Origin: Paracoccus denitrificans
GTDB taxonomy: Bacteria > Pseudomonadota > Alphaproteobacteria > Rhodobacterales > Rhodobacteraceae
DNA length: 64,000 nt
NCBI RefSeq assembly: GCF_900100045.1
Contig: NZ_FNEA01000012.1
Span: forward strand, 98,129 to 162,128
Direction: 5' to 3'
Part shown: piece by piece, positions 1-8,710 of the stretch
Layout: each line of letters starts with the position of its first letter
How positions within the stretch are numbered: position 1 is the first letter of the stretch
Made by a program: the position numbers and the translations under genes
The notes under the pieces: model-generated
Databases searched by the model: none
The model's input: only the letters and a program-made list of their open reading frames with translations
Told to the model about the DNA's origin: nothing

Positions 1-99
1 GGAATATTGGCGTCGCTAGGCGGGATCACATGCTTGCAAGCCGCTGCCCGCTCGCCTAAGTCTTGAAAACCCGCGATAAGAAAGAACAAGGTGCCCCGA

Positions 100-333
100 A
101 TGGCCGGCGACAAACAGAACCTCCAGGACGCTTTTCTGAACCATGTGCGCAAGGGCAAGGTTCCGGTTACGATTTTTCTTATCAATGGTGTGAAATTGCA
201 GGGCGTCATCACCTGGTTCGACAATTTCTGCGTGCTCCTGCGCCGCGACGGTCAGTCGCAGCTGGTCTACAAGCACGCCATCTCGACCATCATGCCGGGG
301 CAGCCGATCAGCCTCTATGAGGGCGAGGACTGA
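100..333 (+). CDS. hfq: RNA chaperone Hfq
   Basis: Hfq is a hexameric Sm-like RNA chaperone that pairs small RNAs with mRNAs and acts in post-transcriptional control. The 77-aa product carries the Sm1 region (about residues 10-50) and the Sm2 signature Y57-K58-H59 followed by AISTIMP, which is diagnostic. The ATG at 100 gives the usual MAGDKQNLQ start; an in-frame GTG lies 9 bases upstream. It has the short acidic C-terminus typical of alphaproteobacteria. hflX follows with no gap, the common hfq-hflX order. Bases 2-19 can be read as the last codons of an upstream gene (E-Y-W-R-R-stop), too short to identify. Confidence 0.97.
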
Positions 334-1641
334 TTGGCCGAACCGACGGAAACCCGCGAACGCCCGACCCGGGCCTATGTGATCCATCCCGATCTGGGCA
401 ATTCGCGCACCCGCCGTTCGCCGGATCTGGCCCTGGAAGAGGCCGTGGCGCTGGCCCACGCGCTGCCCGCCATCGAGGTGACGGGGGCCGAAGTGGCACG
501 GCTGCGCAATCCCGATCCGGGCATGCTGTTCTCCAAGGGCAAGCGCGAAGAGATCGGCCAGCACCTGGAGGCCGCCGCCGCGGGCGAGGGGGCCGAGCTG
601 GTGCTGATCGACGGGCCGGTCACCCCGGTCCAGCAGCGCAATCTGGAAAAGGAATGGGGCGTCAAGATCCTCGACCGCACCGGGCTGATCCTCGAGATCT
701 TTGCCGACCGGGCGCAGACGCGCGAGGGCGTCTTGCAGGTGGAACTGGCGGCGCTGGCCTATCAGCGCACGCGGCTGGTGCGGGCCTGGACCCACCTGGA
801 ACGCCAGCGTGGCGGGCTTGGCTTCGTCGGCGGCCCCGGCGAGACCCAGATCGAGGCTGACCGCCGCGCCATCGATGAGCAGGTGGTGCGCCTGCGCCGC
901 CAACTCGAGCGCGTGGTCAAGACGCGCGAGCTGCACCGCAAGGCCCGTGCCAAGGTGCCCTATCCGATCGTCGCGCTGGTCGGCTATACCAACGCCGGAA
1001 AGTCCACGCTTTTCAACCGTCTGACCGGGGCCGAGGTCCTGGCGCAGGACCAGCTTTTCGCCACGCTGGACCCGACCATGCGGCAATTGACGCTGCCCGG
1101 TGGGCGCCGGGTGATCCTGTCCGATACGGTGGGTTTCATCTCGGACCTGCCGCATGAACTGGTCGCCGCCTTCCGCGCCACGCTGGAAGAGGTGCTGGCG
1201 GCCGACCTGATCCTGCATGTGCGCGACATCAGCCATCCCGAGACCGAGGAGCAGGCGGGGGATGTCGGCGAGATCCTCGATTCGCTGGGCGTCGAAGAGG
1301 ACGTGCCGCTGATCGAGGTCTGGAACAAGATCGACGCGCTTTCGCCGGAGACCCGCGCCGCACTTCAGCGCACCGACGCACGGACCCAAGGCGTGCAGGC
1401 GATCTCGGCGCTGTCGGGCGAGGGGCTGGATACGCTGCTGGCCGCCATCGAGGCGCGCTTGGCAGAGGTGCTGGATGAGCCGCGCCGCGAGGCCGAACTG
1501 GTGCTGCCGCATTCGGACGGGCGGCGCCGGGCCTGGCTGCACGAGCAAGGCGTGATCACCGCCGAAGAGGTGGCCGAGGATGGCGTGCGCCTGCGCCTGC
1601 GCTGGACGGATCGGCAGAAGGCGGCCTTCCAAGCGCTTTGA
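334..1641 (+). CDS. hflX: GTPase HflX
   Basis: HflX is a translation-linked GTPase that splits stalled or stressed ribosomes. The 435-aa protein has the N-terminal HflX domain, a coiled linker, and a G domain with G1 (GYTNAGKS, residues 217-224), G3 (DTVGFI from D264) and G4 (NKID from N331). No ATG fits the N-terminus; the reading begins with a TTG directly after the hfq stop codon, so the two genes are probably translationally coupled. Length and motif order are normal for the family. Confidence 0.95.
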   Translation: MAEPTETRERPTRAYVIHPDLGNSRTRRSPDLALEEAVALAHALPAIEVTGAEVARLRNPDPGMLFSKGKREEIGQHLEAAAAGEGAELVLIDGPVTPVQQRNLEKEWGVKILDRTGLILEIFADRAQTREGVLQVELAALAYQRTRLVRAWTHLERQRGGLGFVGGPGETQIEADRRAIDEQVVRLRRQLERVVKTRELHRKARAKVPYPIVALVGYTNAGKSTLFNRLTGAEVLAQDQLFATLDPTMRQLTLPGGRRVILSDTVGFISDLPHELVAAFRATLEEVLAADLILHVRDISHPETEEQAGDVGEILDSLGVEEDVPLIEVWNKIDALSPETRAALQRTDARTQGVQAISALSGEGLDTLLAAIEARLAEVLDEPRREAELVLPHSDGRRRAWLHEQGVITAEEVAEDGVRLRLRWTDRQKAAFQAL

Positions 1642-2100
1642 CGGCGCTCGCGCGGCGTGACGTCGGGCTGGACGGTTGGGCAATCTGCCTGCCGCCGGGC
1701 ATCCTCTGTGCCATCAGGATCGTGCAGATGTTCCGGGTCGGCTCGGACCTTTCCGCCGGTGGTCGGCATCTGCTGGTCAGGTGAGAGGAAACCGAGAGCG
1801 GGAAGCCTTGGGAACCGGACGTGACGGCACTACCGGCAGCGCGCGGATATGTCGCGCCCGGCATCTGCCGGCGCGGTCCAAGGCCCTGATGGGAATGGCA
1901 TCCTCCCGCAGGAGGATCGAACTGGCATATCATAATTATATGACTGATATACGGATCATATATTTGATGTATCTGTCCCGCTATGCGCATCCTCGACCCT
2001 GTCCGGCCAGGGATGCCTGCGAGGGAGCTTCGACAGCGCAGCCCGCCAGCCGGTGAGGAGAACGCCCGCATCGCCGATGCGGCACCAGGGAGGGAAGTTC
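1642..2100 (+). other. Intergenic region before the TRAP operon
   Basis: About 460 bases with no convincing gene. Open frames cross it on both strands but none shows recognisable protein sequence. The last 150 bases become AT-rich around 1925-1975 and hold the operator described separately. A strong Shine-Dalgarno (AGGGAGGGAAG) sits just before the dctP start. Confidence 0.6.
1955..1973 (+). promoter_or_regulatory. Putative LysR-type operator, copy 1
   Basis: ATCATATATTTGATGTATC lies 128 bases before dctP. It matches the 19-mer at 10549-10567 at 18 of 19 positions. The core is a near-dyad ATATAT-TTG-ATRTAT, which fits the T-N11-A interrupted palindrome of LysR regulators. Further AT-rich dyads lie directly upstream (1927-1950). 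The neighbouring LysR gene (6676-7650) is the natural candidate to bind here; that link is inference. Confidence 0.55.
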
Positions 2101-3108
2101 ATGTTTACTCGTCGCAGTTTTGCCGCAATGGCTGGGGCCGCCATCATCGCCTTGTCCACCGCCATGCCGGCACTGGCGCAGAACCCCATCGTCATCAAGT
2201 TCAGCCATGTCGTCGCGCCCGATACGCCGAAGGGCAAGGCGGCCGTCAGGTTCAAGGAACTGGCGGAGCAGTATACCGACGGCGCGGTGAAGGTCGAAGT
2301 CTATCCCAACAGCCAGCTCTACAAGGACAAGGAAGAACTCGAGGCCCTGCAACTGGGTGCGGTGCAGATGCTGGCGCCGTCGCTTGCCAAGTTCGGGCCG
2401 CTGGGGGTGCCGGAATTCGAGCTGTTCGACCTGCCCATGCTGTTCAAGGATCGCGACGACCTGCGCAAGATCACCGAGGGCGAGATCGGCGATGCCCTGC
2501 TGGGGAAACTGGAGGCCAAGGGCATCATCGGGCTCGCCTATTGGGACAATGGCTTCAAGATCATGACCGCCAATTCGCCGCTGGTCCATCCCGACGATTT
2601 CCTGGGCCTGAAGATGCGCATCCAGTCCTCGAAGATCCTGGAGGCGCAGTTCGAGGCCCTTGGCGCCGTGCCCCAGGTCATGGCCTTTTCCGAGGTCTAC
2701 CAGGCGTTGCAGACCGGCGTCGTGGACGGGACCGAGAACACGCCGTCGAACACCTATACGCAGCGCGTCAACGAGGTGCAGAAATACGGCAATGTCTCCA
2801 ACCACGGATATATCGGCTATGCCGTCATCGTGAACAAGGCGTTCTGGGACGGGCTGGACGAGGGCGTGCGCGCCGATCTGGAAAAGGCGATGGCCGAGGC
2901 GACGGCCTATGCCAATGACATCGCCGAAGACGAGAACGCCACCGCCCTGCAAGCCATGCGCGATGCCGGAAAAACCGAATTCCACGACATGACCGAGGCA
3001 GAGCGTGCCGAATGGTTCGAGGTGCTCAAGCCCGTGCATGAGAGCATGGCAAAGCGGGTCGGTGCGGATCTTATCCGGCAAACCTATACCGCACTCGGGA
3101 TCGAGTGA
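2101..3108 (+). CDS. dctP: TRAP transporter solute-binding protein DctP
   Basis: This is the periplasmic substrate-binding subunit of a TRAP transporter, probably for C4/C5 dicarboxylates. The 335-aa precursor has a signal peptide ending near A26 (ALA-Q) with an RRSF motif that could direct Tat export. The mature part has the DctP fold signatures, including the IKFSHVVAPDTPKGKAA start, YPNSQLYKDKEE and GVVDGTENTPSNTY blocks. ATG 2101 is preferred over upstream codons because of the strong ribosome site at 2089-2098. It is first in an operon with dctQ and dctM, behind operator copy 1. In Pseudomonas the itaconate gene cluster also contains a dctPQM set, so itaconate or a related C5 acid is the likely cargo; that is inference. 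Confidence 0.93.
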   Translation: MFTRRSFAAMAGAAIIALSTAMPALAQNPIVIKFSHVVAPDTPKGKAAVRFKELAEQYTDGAVKVEVYPNSQLYKDKEELEALQLGAVQMLAPSLAKFGPLGVPEFELFDLPMLFKDRDDLRKITEGEIGDALLGKLEAKGIIGLAYWDNGFKIMTANSPLVHPDDFLGLKMRIQSSKILEAQFEALGAVPQVMAFSEVYQALQTGVVDGTENTPSNTYTQRVNEVQKYGNVSNHGYIGYAVIVNKAFWDGLDEGVRADLEKAMAEATAYANDIAEDENATALQAMRDAGKTEFHDMTEAERAEWFEVLKPVHESMAKRVGADLIRQTYTALGIE

Positions 3109-3120
3109 CGGCCGCAAATA

Positions 3121-3147
3121 GGGGACGCCTAAGCGCGTCCCCTTTTC
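3121..3147 (+). terminator. Hairpin with T-run between dctP and dctQ
   Basis: A perfect 8-bp stem (GGGGACGC/GCGTCCCC, 3121-3128 with 3135-3142) with a 6-base loop is followed by TTTTC. Inside the operon this probably acts as a partial terminator, so that the binding protein is made in excess over the membrane subunits. Confidence 0.65.
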
Positions 3148-3163
3148 ATACGAGGGGTTTGCC

Positions 3164-3796
3164 ATGATTCTGCGCATCCTCGACCGCTTCGAAGAAATCC
3201 TGATCTCGGTGCTGATGGCCCTTGCCGTCGCATTGATCTTCGTTGCGGTCGTTCATCGCTTTTCGCTGGGCACCGCCGCCGACCTGGTCGGTTGGGCCCG
3301 TGCCCACGATATGCCCGGGCTGCAGGATACGGCCCGGTCGATCTTCAGATGGATCAACTCGCTCAAGCTGACCTGGGCGCAAGAGACCTGCATCTACCTG
3401 TTCGTGTGGATGGCGAAGTTCGGCGCGGCCTATGGGGTGCGCATCGGCATCCATGTCGGCGTCGATCTTCTGGTGCAAAGCCTGACGGGAACCGCGCAGA
3501 AGGCCATGACCGTCGTCGCGATGTCGGGCGGGATCATCTTTACCGCGATCATCGCCTGGATCGGGACGGATTTCGTCTATCACACCTGGAAGGGCGGCCA
3601 GATCTCGCCGGATCTCGAGATCAAGATGTGGATCGTCTATCTGGCCGTTCCGGTCGGTTCGGCGCTGATGTGCTTTCGCTTCGTTCAGGCGCTGTGGCTG
3701 TATCTGACCACCGGCCATGTCGCCCATCACGATATGGGCTCGGTCGAAGGCGTGCAGGAAGAGGCCGACGATATCGCCAAGGGAGGTCACGGATGA
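3164..3796 (+). CDS. dctQ: TRAP transporter small permease DctQ
   Basis: This is the small membrane subunit of the TRAP transporter, which partners DctM in the inner membrane. The 210-aa protein shows four hydrophobic segments and the DctQ-type WAQE motif followed by YLFVWMAKFGAAYGVR before the third segment. It is longer than the shortest DctQ proteins because of a hydrophilic insert after the first helix and an acidic C-terminal tail. The stop codon overlaps the dctM start as ATGA. Confidence 0.93.
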   Translation: MILRILDRFEEILISVLMALAVALIFVAVVHRFSLGTAADLVGWARAHDMPGLQDTARSIFRWINSLKLTWAQETCIYLFVWMAKFGAAYGVRIGIHVGVDLLVQSLTGTAQKAMTVVAMSGGIIFTAIIAWIGTDFVYHTWKGGQISPDLEIKMWIVYLAVPVGSALMCFRFVQALWLYLTTGHVAHHDMGSVEGVQEEADDIAKGGHG

Positions 3797-5115
3797 CCGC
3801 GCTGATCATTTTCTTCATCCTGTCGGTGCTGCTGATCACCGGCATGCCGGTCTCGATCGCGCTGGGGCTGACGGTGTTCACCTTCCTGTTCGGCTTCACC
3901 AGCATTCCGATGGACAGCATCGCGCTGAAGCTGTTCACCGGCATCGAGAAGTTCGAGATCATGGCGATCCCGTTCTTCATCCTGGCCGGCAACTTCCTGA
4001 CCCATGGCGGCGTGGCCAGGCGGATGATCCGTTTCGCGACCTCGATGGTGGGGCACTGGTATGGCGGCATGGGGCTGGCGGCGGTGCTGTCCTGCGCCAT
4101 GTTCGCGGCGATCTCGGGCTCCTCCCCGGCGACGGTGATGGCGGTCGGGTCCATCATGATCCCCGCCATGGTGCAGATGGGCTATCCGGCAAAGTTCGGC
4201 GTGGCGACGGTTGCGACCGCGGGCGGCCTTGGCATCCTGATCCCGCCGTCGATCGTGATGGTGATGTATTCGGTCGCGACCTCGGGCATGATGGTGACCG
4301 GCCCCGATGGCGCGCAGGTGATGGCCCCCTCGATCGGAGAGATGTTCATCGCCGGCGTCGTGCCCGGGCTGCTCCTGGCGGCGATGTTCGGAGTGACGAC
4401 CGTCTGGCGGGCATGGCGCAACGGCTATCCCCGCCTGGATCGCGCAAGCTGGCGCGACCGCTGGAAGGCCTTTCGCGAGTCGGTCTGGGGCCTGATGCTG
4501 ATCGCCATCATCATGGGCGGCATCTATGGCGGCCTGTTCACGCCGACCGAGGCCGCCGCGGTCAGCGCCGTCTATGCCTTCTTCATCGCCGTCTTCGTCT
4601 ACAAGGACATCAGGCTGCGCGACGTGCCGCGCGTGCTGCTGAATTCGGCCGCGATGTCGGCGATGCTGCTCTACATCATCACCAATGCGGTGATGTTCGC
4701 CTTCATCCTGACGTCCGAGCAGATCCCGCAGGCCTTGTCGGCCTGGATCGTCGACCTGGGCCTGGGCTGGGTTGGGTTCCTGCTGGTCGTCAACGTCATG
4801 CTGCTGGTCATCGGCATGGTGATGGAGCCGTCGGCCATCGTGCTGATCATGGCGCCGATCCTGTTCCCGGTGGCCGCGAAACTGGGCATCGACCCGGTGC
4901 ATTTCGGCATCATGATGGTGGTGAACATGGAGATCGGCCTCTGCACCCCGCCGGTGGGCCTGAACCTCTATGTCGGCTCGGCGATCTCCCGGCTGGGGCT
5001 GACGCAGGTATCGGTGGCGGTGGTGCCGTGGCTGCTGACCGCGCTGATCTTCCTGGCGCTGATCACATACATACCGGCCATCACCCTGCTGTTGCCGAAC
5101 CTGCTTGGGTTCTGA
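3793..5115 (+). CDS. dctM: TRAP transporter large permease DctM
   Basis: This is the large translocation subunit of the TRAP transporter, driven by the sodium or proton gradient. The 440-aa protein is almost wholly hydrophobic, about 12 membrane segments, with DctM family blocks such as GMPVSIALGL, FFILAGNFLTHGG, AISGSSPATVMAVGSIMIPAM and GLCTPPVGLNLYVG. The ATG at 3793 overlaps the dctQ stop. It ends 18 bases before a hairpin at 5133 that separates it from the convergent fumarase gene. Confidence 0.95.
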   Translation: MTALIIFFILSVLLITGMPVSIALGLTVFTFLFGFTSIPMDSIALKLFTGIEKFEIMAIPFFILAGNFLTHGGVARRMIRFATSMVGHWYGGMGLAAVLSCAMFAAISGSSPATVMAVGSIMIPAMVQMGYPAKFGVATVATAGGLGILIPPSIVMVMYSVATSGMMVTGPDGAQVMAPSIGEMFIAGVVPGLLLAAMFGVTTVWRAWRNGYPRLDRASWRDRWKAFRESVWGLMLIAIIMGGIYGGLFTPTEAAAVSAVYAFFIAVFVYKDIRLRDVPRVLLNSAAMSAMLLYIITNAVMFAFILTSEQIPQALSAWIVDLGLGWVGFLLVVNVMLLVIGMVMEPSAIVLIMAPILFPVAAKLGIDPVHFGIMMVVNMEIGLCTPPVGLNLYVGSAISRLGLTQVSVAVVPWLLTALIFLALITYIPAITLLLPNLLGF

Positions 5116-5132
5116 CTGCGGTTCTGAACAGG

Positions 5133-5156
5133 AAGGGGCTGCGAAAGCGGTCCCTT
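5133..5156. terminator. Hairpin between convergent dctM and fumarase
   Basis: A 10-bp stem (5133-5142 with 5147-5156, two G-T pairs) closes a GAAA tetraloop between convergent stop codons. No long T-run is present on either side. Confidence 0.5.
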
Positions 5157-5160
5157 CGCG

Positions 5161-6666
5161 TCACGCCCGGGGCGGCGGCATCCGCCATTGCCGCGGGCCG
5201 CTGGCATGGACCGAGGTGCCGCGCGCGTCCACCGCCACCGTGACCGGCATGTCCCTGACGGTGAATTCGTGGATCGCCTCCATGCCAAGATCCTCGAACC
5301 CCAGCACGCGCGCCTCGCGGATCGCCTGCGAGACCAGATAGGCCGCGCCGCCCACCGCGACCAGATAGGCGGCGCCGTTCCGGGCGATGGCCTCGATCGT
5401 CTCCTGGCCGCGCTCGGCCTTGCCGATCATCACCGACACGCCCAGCGTTTCCAGCATCATGTCGCTGTAGCGGTCCATCCGGGTCGAGGTGGTGGGACCG
5501 GCCGGCCCGACCACCTCACCGCCGACGGGATCGACCGGGCCGACATAATAGATCGCACGGTTGCGAAAGCTGACCGGCAGGGGCTTGCCCTCGGCCAGCA
5601 TCTGCTCGATCCGGCGATGGGCGGCGTCGCGCCCGGTCAGCAGGCGCCCGGACAGCAGCAGGGTCTCGCCCGGCCGCCAGCTTGCGATCTGCTCGCGGGT
5701 CAGGCGGTCCAGGTCGACGCGGCGGGCATCCTTCCAGGCGTCGCGAAAGTCGAGTTCGGGCCAGTCGGACAAATCGGGCGGAACCAGCCGCGCCGGCCCG
5801 GATCCGTCCAGCGTGAAATGCACATGGCGCGTCGCCGCGCAGTTCGGCACCAGCGCCACCGGCAGCGAGGCGGCATGGGTGGGAAAGCTGCAAACCTTCA
5901 CGTCCAGGACCGTCGTGATGCCGCCCAGGCCCTGCGCGCCGATGCCAAGCGCATTGACCCGGTCCATGATCTCCAGCCGCAGCTCCTCTTCGGGGGTCGC
6001 GGGGCCACGCGTGCGCAGCTCGGTCGCATCGATCGGCTGGTTCAGGGCCTGTTTCGCCATGACCATGGCCTTGTCCACGCTGCCGCCGATGCCAAGGCCC
6101 AGGATGCCCGGAGGACACCAGCCCGCGCCCATCGCCTCGACCGTCCCGACCACCCAGTCGGCGACATCGGCCGAGGGGTTCAGGACCGCGAATTTCGTCT
6201 TGTTCTCGGAACCGCCGCCCTTGGCCGAGACGTCGAACTCGACCGAGGTGCCAGCGACCATCTCGACATGCAGCATGGCCGGGGCATTGTCGCTGGTGTT
6301 GCGCCGCCGCCCGAACGGATCGGCCACGACCGAGGCGCGAAGCGGATTGGCATCGTTGCGATACGCCCGGCGCACGGCGTCGTCCACGATCTCTTGCAGC
6401 GGCCGGTCCCAGTCCAGTTGCGCCCGCACGCCGATCCGGGCGGTGATGTTGGCGACGCCCGTATCCTGGCAGATCGGCCGGTGCCCCATCGCGGCCATGC
6501 GGGAATTGACCAGGATCTGCGCCATGGCGTTCCTGGCCGCCGGGCTTCGCTCGGCCGCCCATGCCGCCGACATCGCCCGGATGAAATCGCGCGGATGGTA
6601 ATACGATATGAACTGCAGGGCGTCGGCCACGCTGTCGATGACATGGCCTTCGGTGATCGCGGGCAT
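5161..6666 (-). CDS. Class I fumarate hydratase family protein (fumarase/mesaconase)
   Basis: This is an oxygen-sensitive [4Fe-4S] hydro-lyase of the FumA/FumB type that adds water to fumarate; family members also hydrate mesaconate to (S)-citramalate. The 501-aa protein has the three cluster-ligand cysteines C66 (ICQDTG), C184 (GWCPPG) and C276 (NCAATRHVHF) and the C-terminal swivelling domain with GPTTSTRMD. It is the last gene of a reverse-strand operon behind a methyltransferase and a LysR regulator, with 9 bases between it and lysR. Its place inside a putative itaconate/C5-diacid island suggests mesaconate or citramalate as substrate instead of, or besides, fumarate. The family call is firm; the substrate is inference. 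Confidence 0.9.
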   Translation of the reverse strand: MPAITEGHVIDSVADALQFISYYHPRDFIRAMSAAWAAERSPAARNAMAQILVNSRMAAMGHRPICQDTGVANITARIGVRAQLDWDRPLQEIVDDAVRRAYRNDANPLRASVVADPFGRRRNTSDNAPAMLHVEMVAGTSVEFDVSAKGGGSENKTKFAVLNPSADVADWVVGTVEAMGAGWCPPGILGLGIGGSVDKAMVMAKQALNQPIDATELRTRGPATPEEELRLEIMDRVNALGIGAQGLGGITTVLDVKVCSFPTHAASLPVALVPNCAATRHVHFTLDGSGPARLVPPDLSDWPELDFRDAWKDARRVDLDRLTREQIASWRPGETLLLSGRLLTGRDAAHRRIEQMLAEGKPLPVSFRNRAIYYVGPVDPVGGEVVGPAGPTTSTRMDRYSDMMLETLGVSVMIGKAERGQETIEAIARNGAAYLVAVGGAAYLVSQAIREARVLGFEDLGMEAIHEFTVRDMPVTVAVDARGTSVHASGPRQWRMPPPRA

Positions 6667-6675
6667 GGCTGTTCC

Positions 6676-7650
6676 TCAGGGGGGCGGCTTGGCGGGTTCC
6701 TCGGCGGCAAGGACCGTGGCACCGATCCAGCGGTGATTGCGGACCAGGTCGCGCAGGATCTCGCGCGCAAGCGCCCGCACGACGGTGACCGCATTCGTCA
6801 TCGGCCGGTCCGCGGAATGCGCCAGATGCACGGTCCGGCGGATCGCCGGCTCGCCGATGGGCCAGCTCAGCAACCGGCCCTCGGTGATCTCGGGGGCAAT
6901 GGCGTTCTCGGGCAGCACCGAATACCCCAGCCCCTCCCCAACCAGCAGCTTGATGTTGCTGTACGAATCGACATCCATCACGGTGTTCAGCTCCTGCGCG
7001 GCCGAAAGCGCCTGGCGCTTGAGCAATTCCCGCAATCCATGCCCTTCGCCGGGCAGGATCAGCGGCTTGCGTGTCACTTCGGCCATGGGGATGGGCTTGC
7101 CGGGTGCGGGCAGGTCATCCCTTGCGGCCAGGTGGGCAGGGCCGAAGAACCGCAGCGTCTCCTCCAGCAGGGCCTCGGTCGAGATGCCGTGCTCTGCCGC
7201 CTGACCGTAGAGCACGGCAAGGTCGATCCGGCCCTCTCGCATCCATTCCAGCACGAAGCCGCTCATCGCCTCGGCGATGCGCAGCTTGATCTTGGGGTAG
7301 CGCAAGTGAACGGCGGTGATCAGCGGCACGGCCAGGATCTCGCCGATCGTGCCGGGAAGGCCCAGACGGACCTCGCCCGCGGGATCGTTCTCATGGCCGC
7401 GGATCTCCTCCTCGGCGACGGCAAGCTGGTCGAGAATTGTCCGGGCATGGCGCAGCAGGATCGCCCCCGCCTCGGTCGGCTCGACCCCGCGCGGGCTGCG
7501 AAACAGCAGCGGCGTGTCCAGCCCGGCCTCCATGTTGCGCACATGCAGCGACAGCGCCGGCTGGGCGACATGCAGGAATTCGGCGGCACGCGAGAACGAG
7601 CCGTGTTCGACGATGGCCACGAAATAGCGAAGCTGGCGGATGTCCATCAT
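6676..7650 (-). CDS. LysR-family transcriptional regulator
   Basis: The product is a 324-aa LysR-type regulator. The N-terminal winged helix (residues about 2-60: DIRQLRYFVAIVEHGSFSRAA, then QPALSLHVRNME) is intact, followed by the two-lobed effector domain. The start is at 7650 (or the second ATG at 7647); it overlaps the methyltransferase stop as ATGA, so the two are co-transcribed. LysR regulators (RipR/ItcR type) control itaconate genes in Pseudomonas and Yersinia, and this one lies between the transporter and the catabolic operon. It is the best candidate for the shared operator at 1955 and 10549. Confidence 0.93.
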   Translation of the reverse strand: MMDIRQLRYFVAIVEHGSFSRAAEFLHVAQPALSLHVRNMEAGLDTPLLFRSPRGVEPTEAGAILLRHARTILDQLAVAEEEIRGHENDPAGEVRLGLPGTIGEILAVPLITAVHLRYPKIKLRIAEAMSGFVLEWMREGRIDLAVLYGQAAEHGISTEALLEETLRFFGPAHLAARDDLPAPGKPIPMAEVTRKPLILPGEGHGLRELLKRQALSAAQELNTVMDVDSYSNIKLLVGEGLGYSVLPENAIAPEITEGRLLSWPIGEPAIRRTVHLAHSADRPMTNAVTVVRALAREILRDLVRNHRWIGATVLAAEEPAKPPP

Positions 7651-8399
7651 GGTCGCCCCCCGGAATCCTCGGCCCGCGCCAGCGTCCAGCAGACCAGGGG
7701 CTGGACGAGCACCGCCTTGCCGTCCCGGACGCGGATGTTGTCGCGCCATGCCCGCGCCAGCGCCGCGGCATTGCCTTGCGCCAGCGCCGCGCGATCGGGA
7801 TCGACGCGGGCCAGGTAATCCACGAACTCCTCCAGGTCGCGGAACCGGCTTTCGCGGGTCCAGCGGCGGAGATCCCGCAACACGATCCGCCCCTCGGAAA
7901 TCAGGGACTCGACGGCTTGCACCGCTTTTTGCCGGATGGCGGATTCATCCTCGACCGGGCGCATGGCGCGAAAGAAGCTGCCCGTGGCAAGGGGTTCGAC
8001 AACATGAAGCAGCCCCCCCGGACGCAGGACGGACAGCGCATTCAGGACGGCGCCGGTCATGGCGGGAGGTTCCACATGATGCAGCGCGTTGACGAAACAG
8101 GCCGCATCGAAGGGGCGCAACTCGGGCAGCGCCTCGGCATGCGCTTCGATAAAGGTGACCGACGGCAAGCGGGCACGGGCGCGCGCCAGCGCCTCGGCCG
8201 AAGGGTCCAGTCCGGTAACGTCGAAGCCCGCCTCGTGCAGCAGGGCGGTGATCGTGCCATCGCCGCAACCCAGTTCCAGGATGCGCCGCGACCTTGCCTC
8301 GCGCAGGCTGGTGATCAGGACGCCCGCCGTATCGGAGCTTACCGAGCGTGCCCGGGCCAGGAGATCTTCCGGCTTTTCCAGTGGATTCGGGTGCTGCAT
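7647..8399 (-). CDS. Class I SAM-dependent methyltransferase
   Basis: The 250-aa product has a Rossmann methyltransferase core with motif I ELGCGDGT, an acidic motif II (GLDPS) and the post-motif NALHHVEPP. The start at 8399 is chosen for its AGGAGG ribosome site; an upstream in-frame ATG at 8453 lacks one. It is the first gene of the reverse-strand operon with lysR and the fumarase. The substrate is not evident. A small acid such as an unsaturated di- or tricarboxylate would fit the neighbourhood, but nothing in the sequence proves it. Confidence 0.8.
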   Translation of the reverse strand: MQHPNPLEKPEDLLARARSVSSDTAGVLITSLREARSRRILELGCGDGTITALLHEAGFDVTGLDPSAEALARARARLPSVTFIEAHAEALPELRPFDAACFVNALHHVEPPAMTGAVLNALSVLRPGGLLHVVEPLATGSFFRAMRPVEDESAIRQKAVQAVESLISEGRIVLRDLRRWTRESRFRDLEEFVDYLARVDPDRAALAQGNAAALARAWRDNIRVRDGKAVLVQPLVCWTLARAEDSGGRP

Positions 8400-8710
8400 C
8401 TCATCCTCCTGCCTTCCGACGATATGCGGAGCATGTGTGAGCCAAAACTTCAAGTAAACATCACGTCCCGCATTATATAAGAAAGTTATGGCCGGCTTGT
8501 CGAAATCTTATTGGACGGGAGGTTGCCAGGTCCCGCATCCTGACACTGGAACGTGGGGGCGAAGAATGAACCGGACGGCAGAGATGCGCCAGGTCTGGCC
8601 GCAGGGCCGGAGGCAGTGATGGCTGCCAGAGGATTGCGGCAAATGCTGGACCCTGCCTCGACCCGGGAGTTCCCAACCGCCATGAAGGCAAGCCCGGAGC
8701 GTTGCGCGGG
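8400..8710. other. Divergent promoter region
   Basis: This 311-base gap separates the leftward methyltransferase operon from the rightward permease. It holds an AT-rich patch at 8471-8489 with an inverted repeat ATAA-N5-TTAT (8477-8489) that could be a promoter or a regulator site. No gene was recognised. Confidence 0.45.

Noticed and set aside
1680..1920. Possible cobalamin-type riboswitch before dctP.
   Set aside because: Some local pieces looked similar, but the conserved B12-box core and expected helices are absent.
5188..7818. An 876-codon open frame opposite the fumarase and lysR genes.
   Set aside because: It is a high-GC shadow frame; the reverse strand encodes two recognisable proteins and the long frame has no protein-like features.
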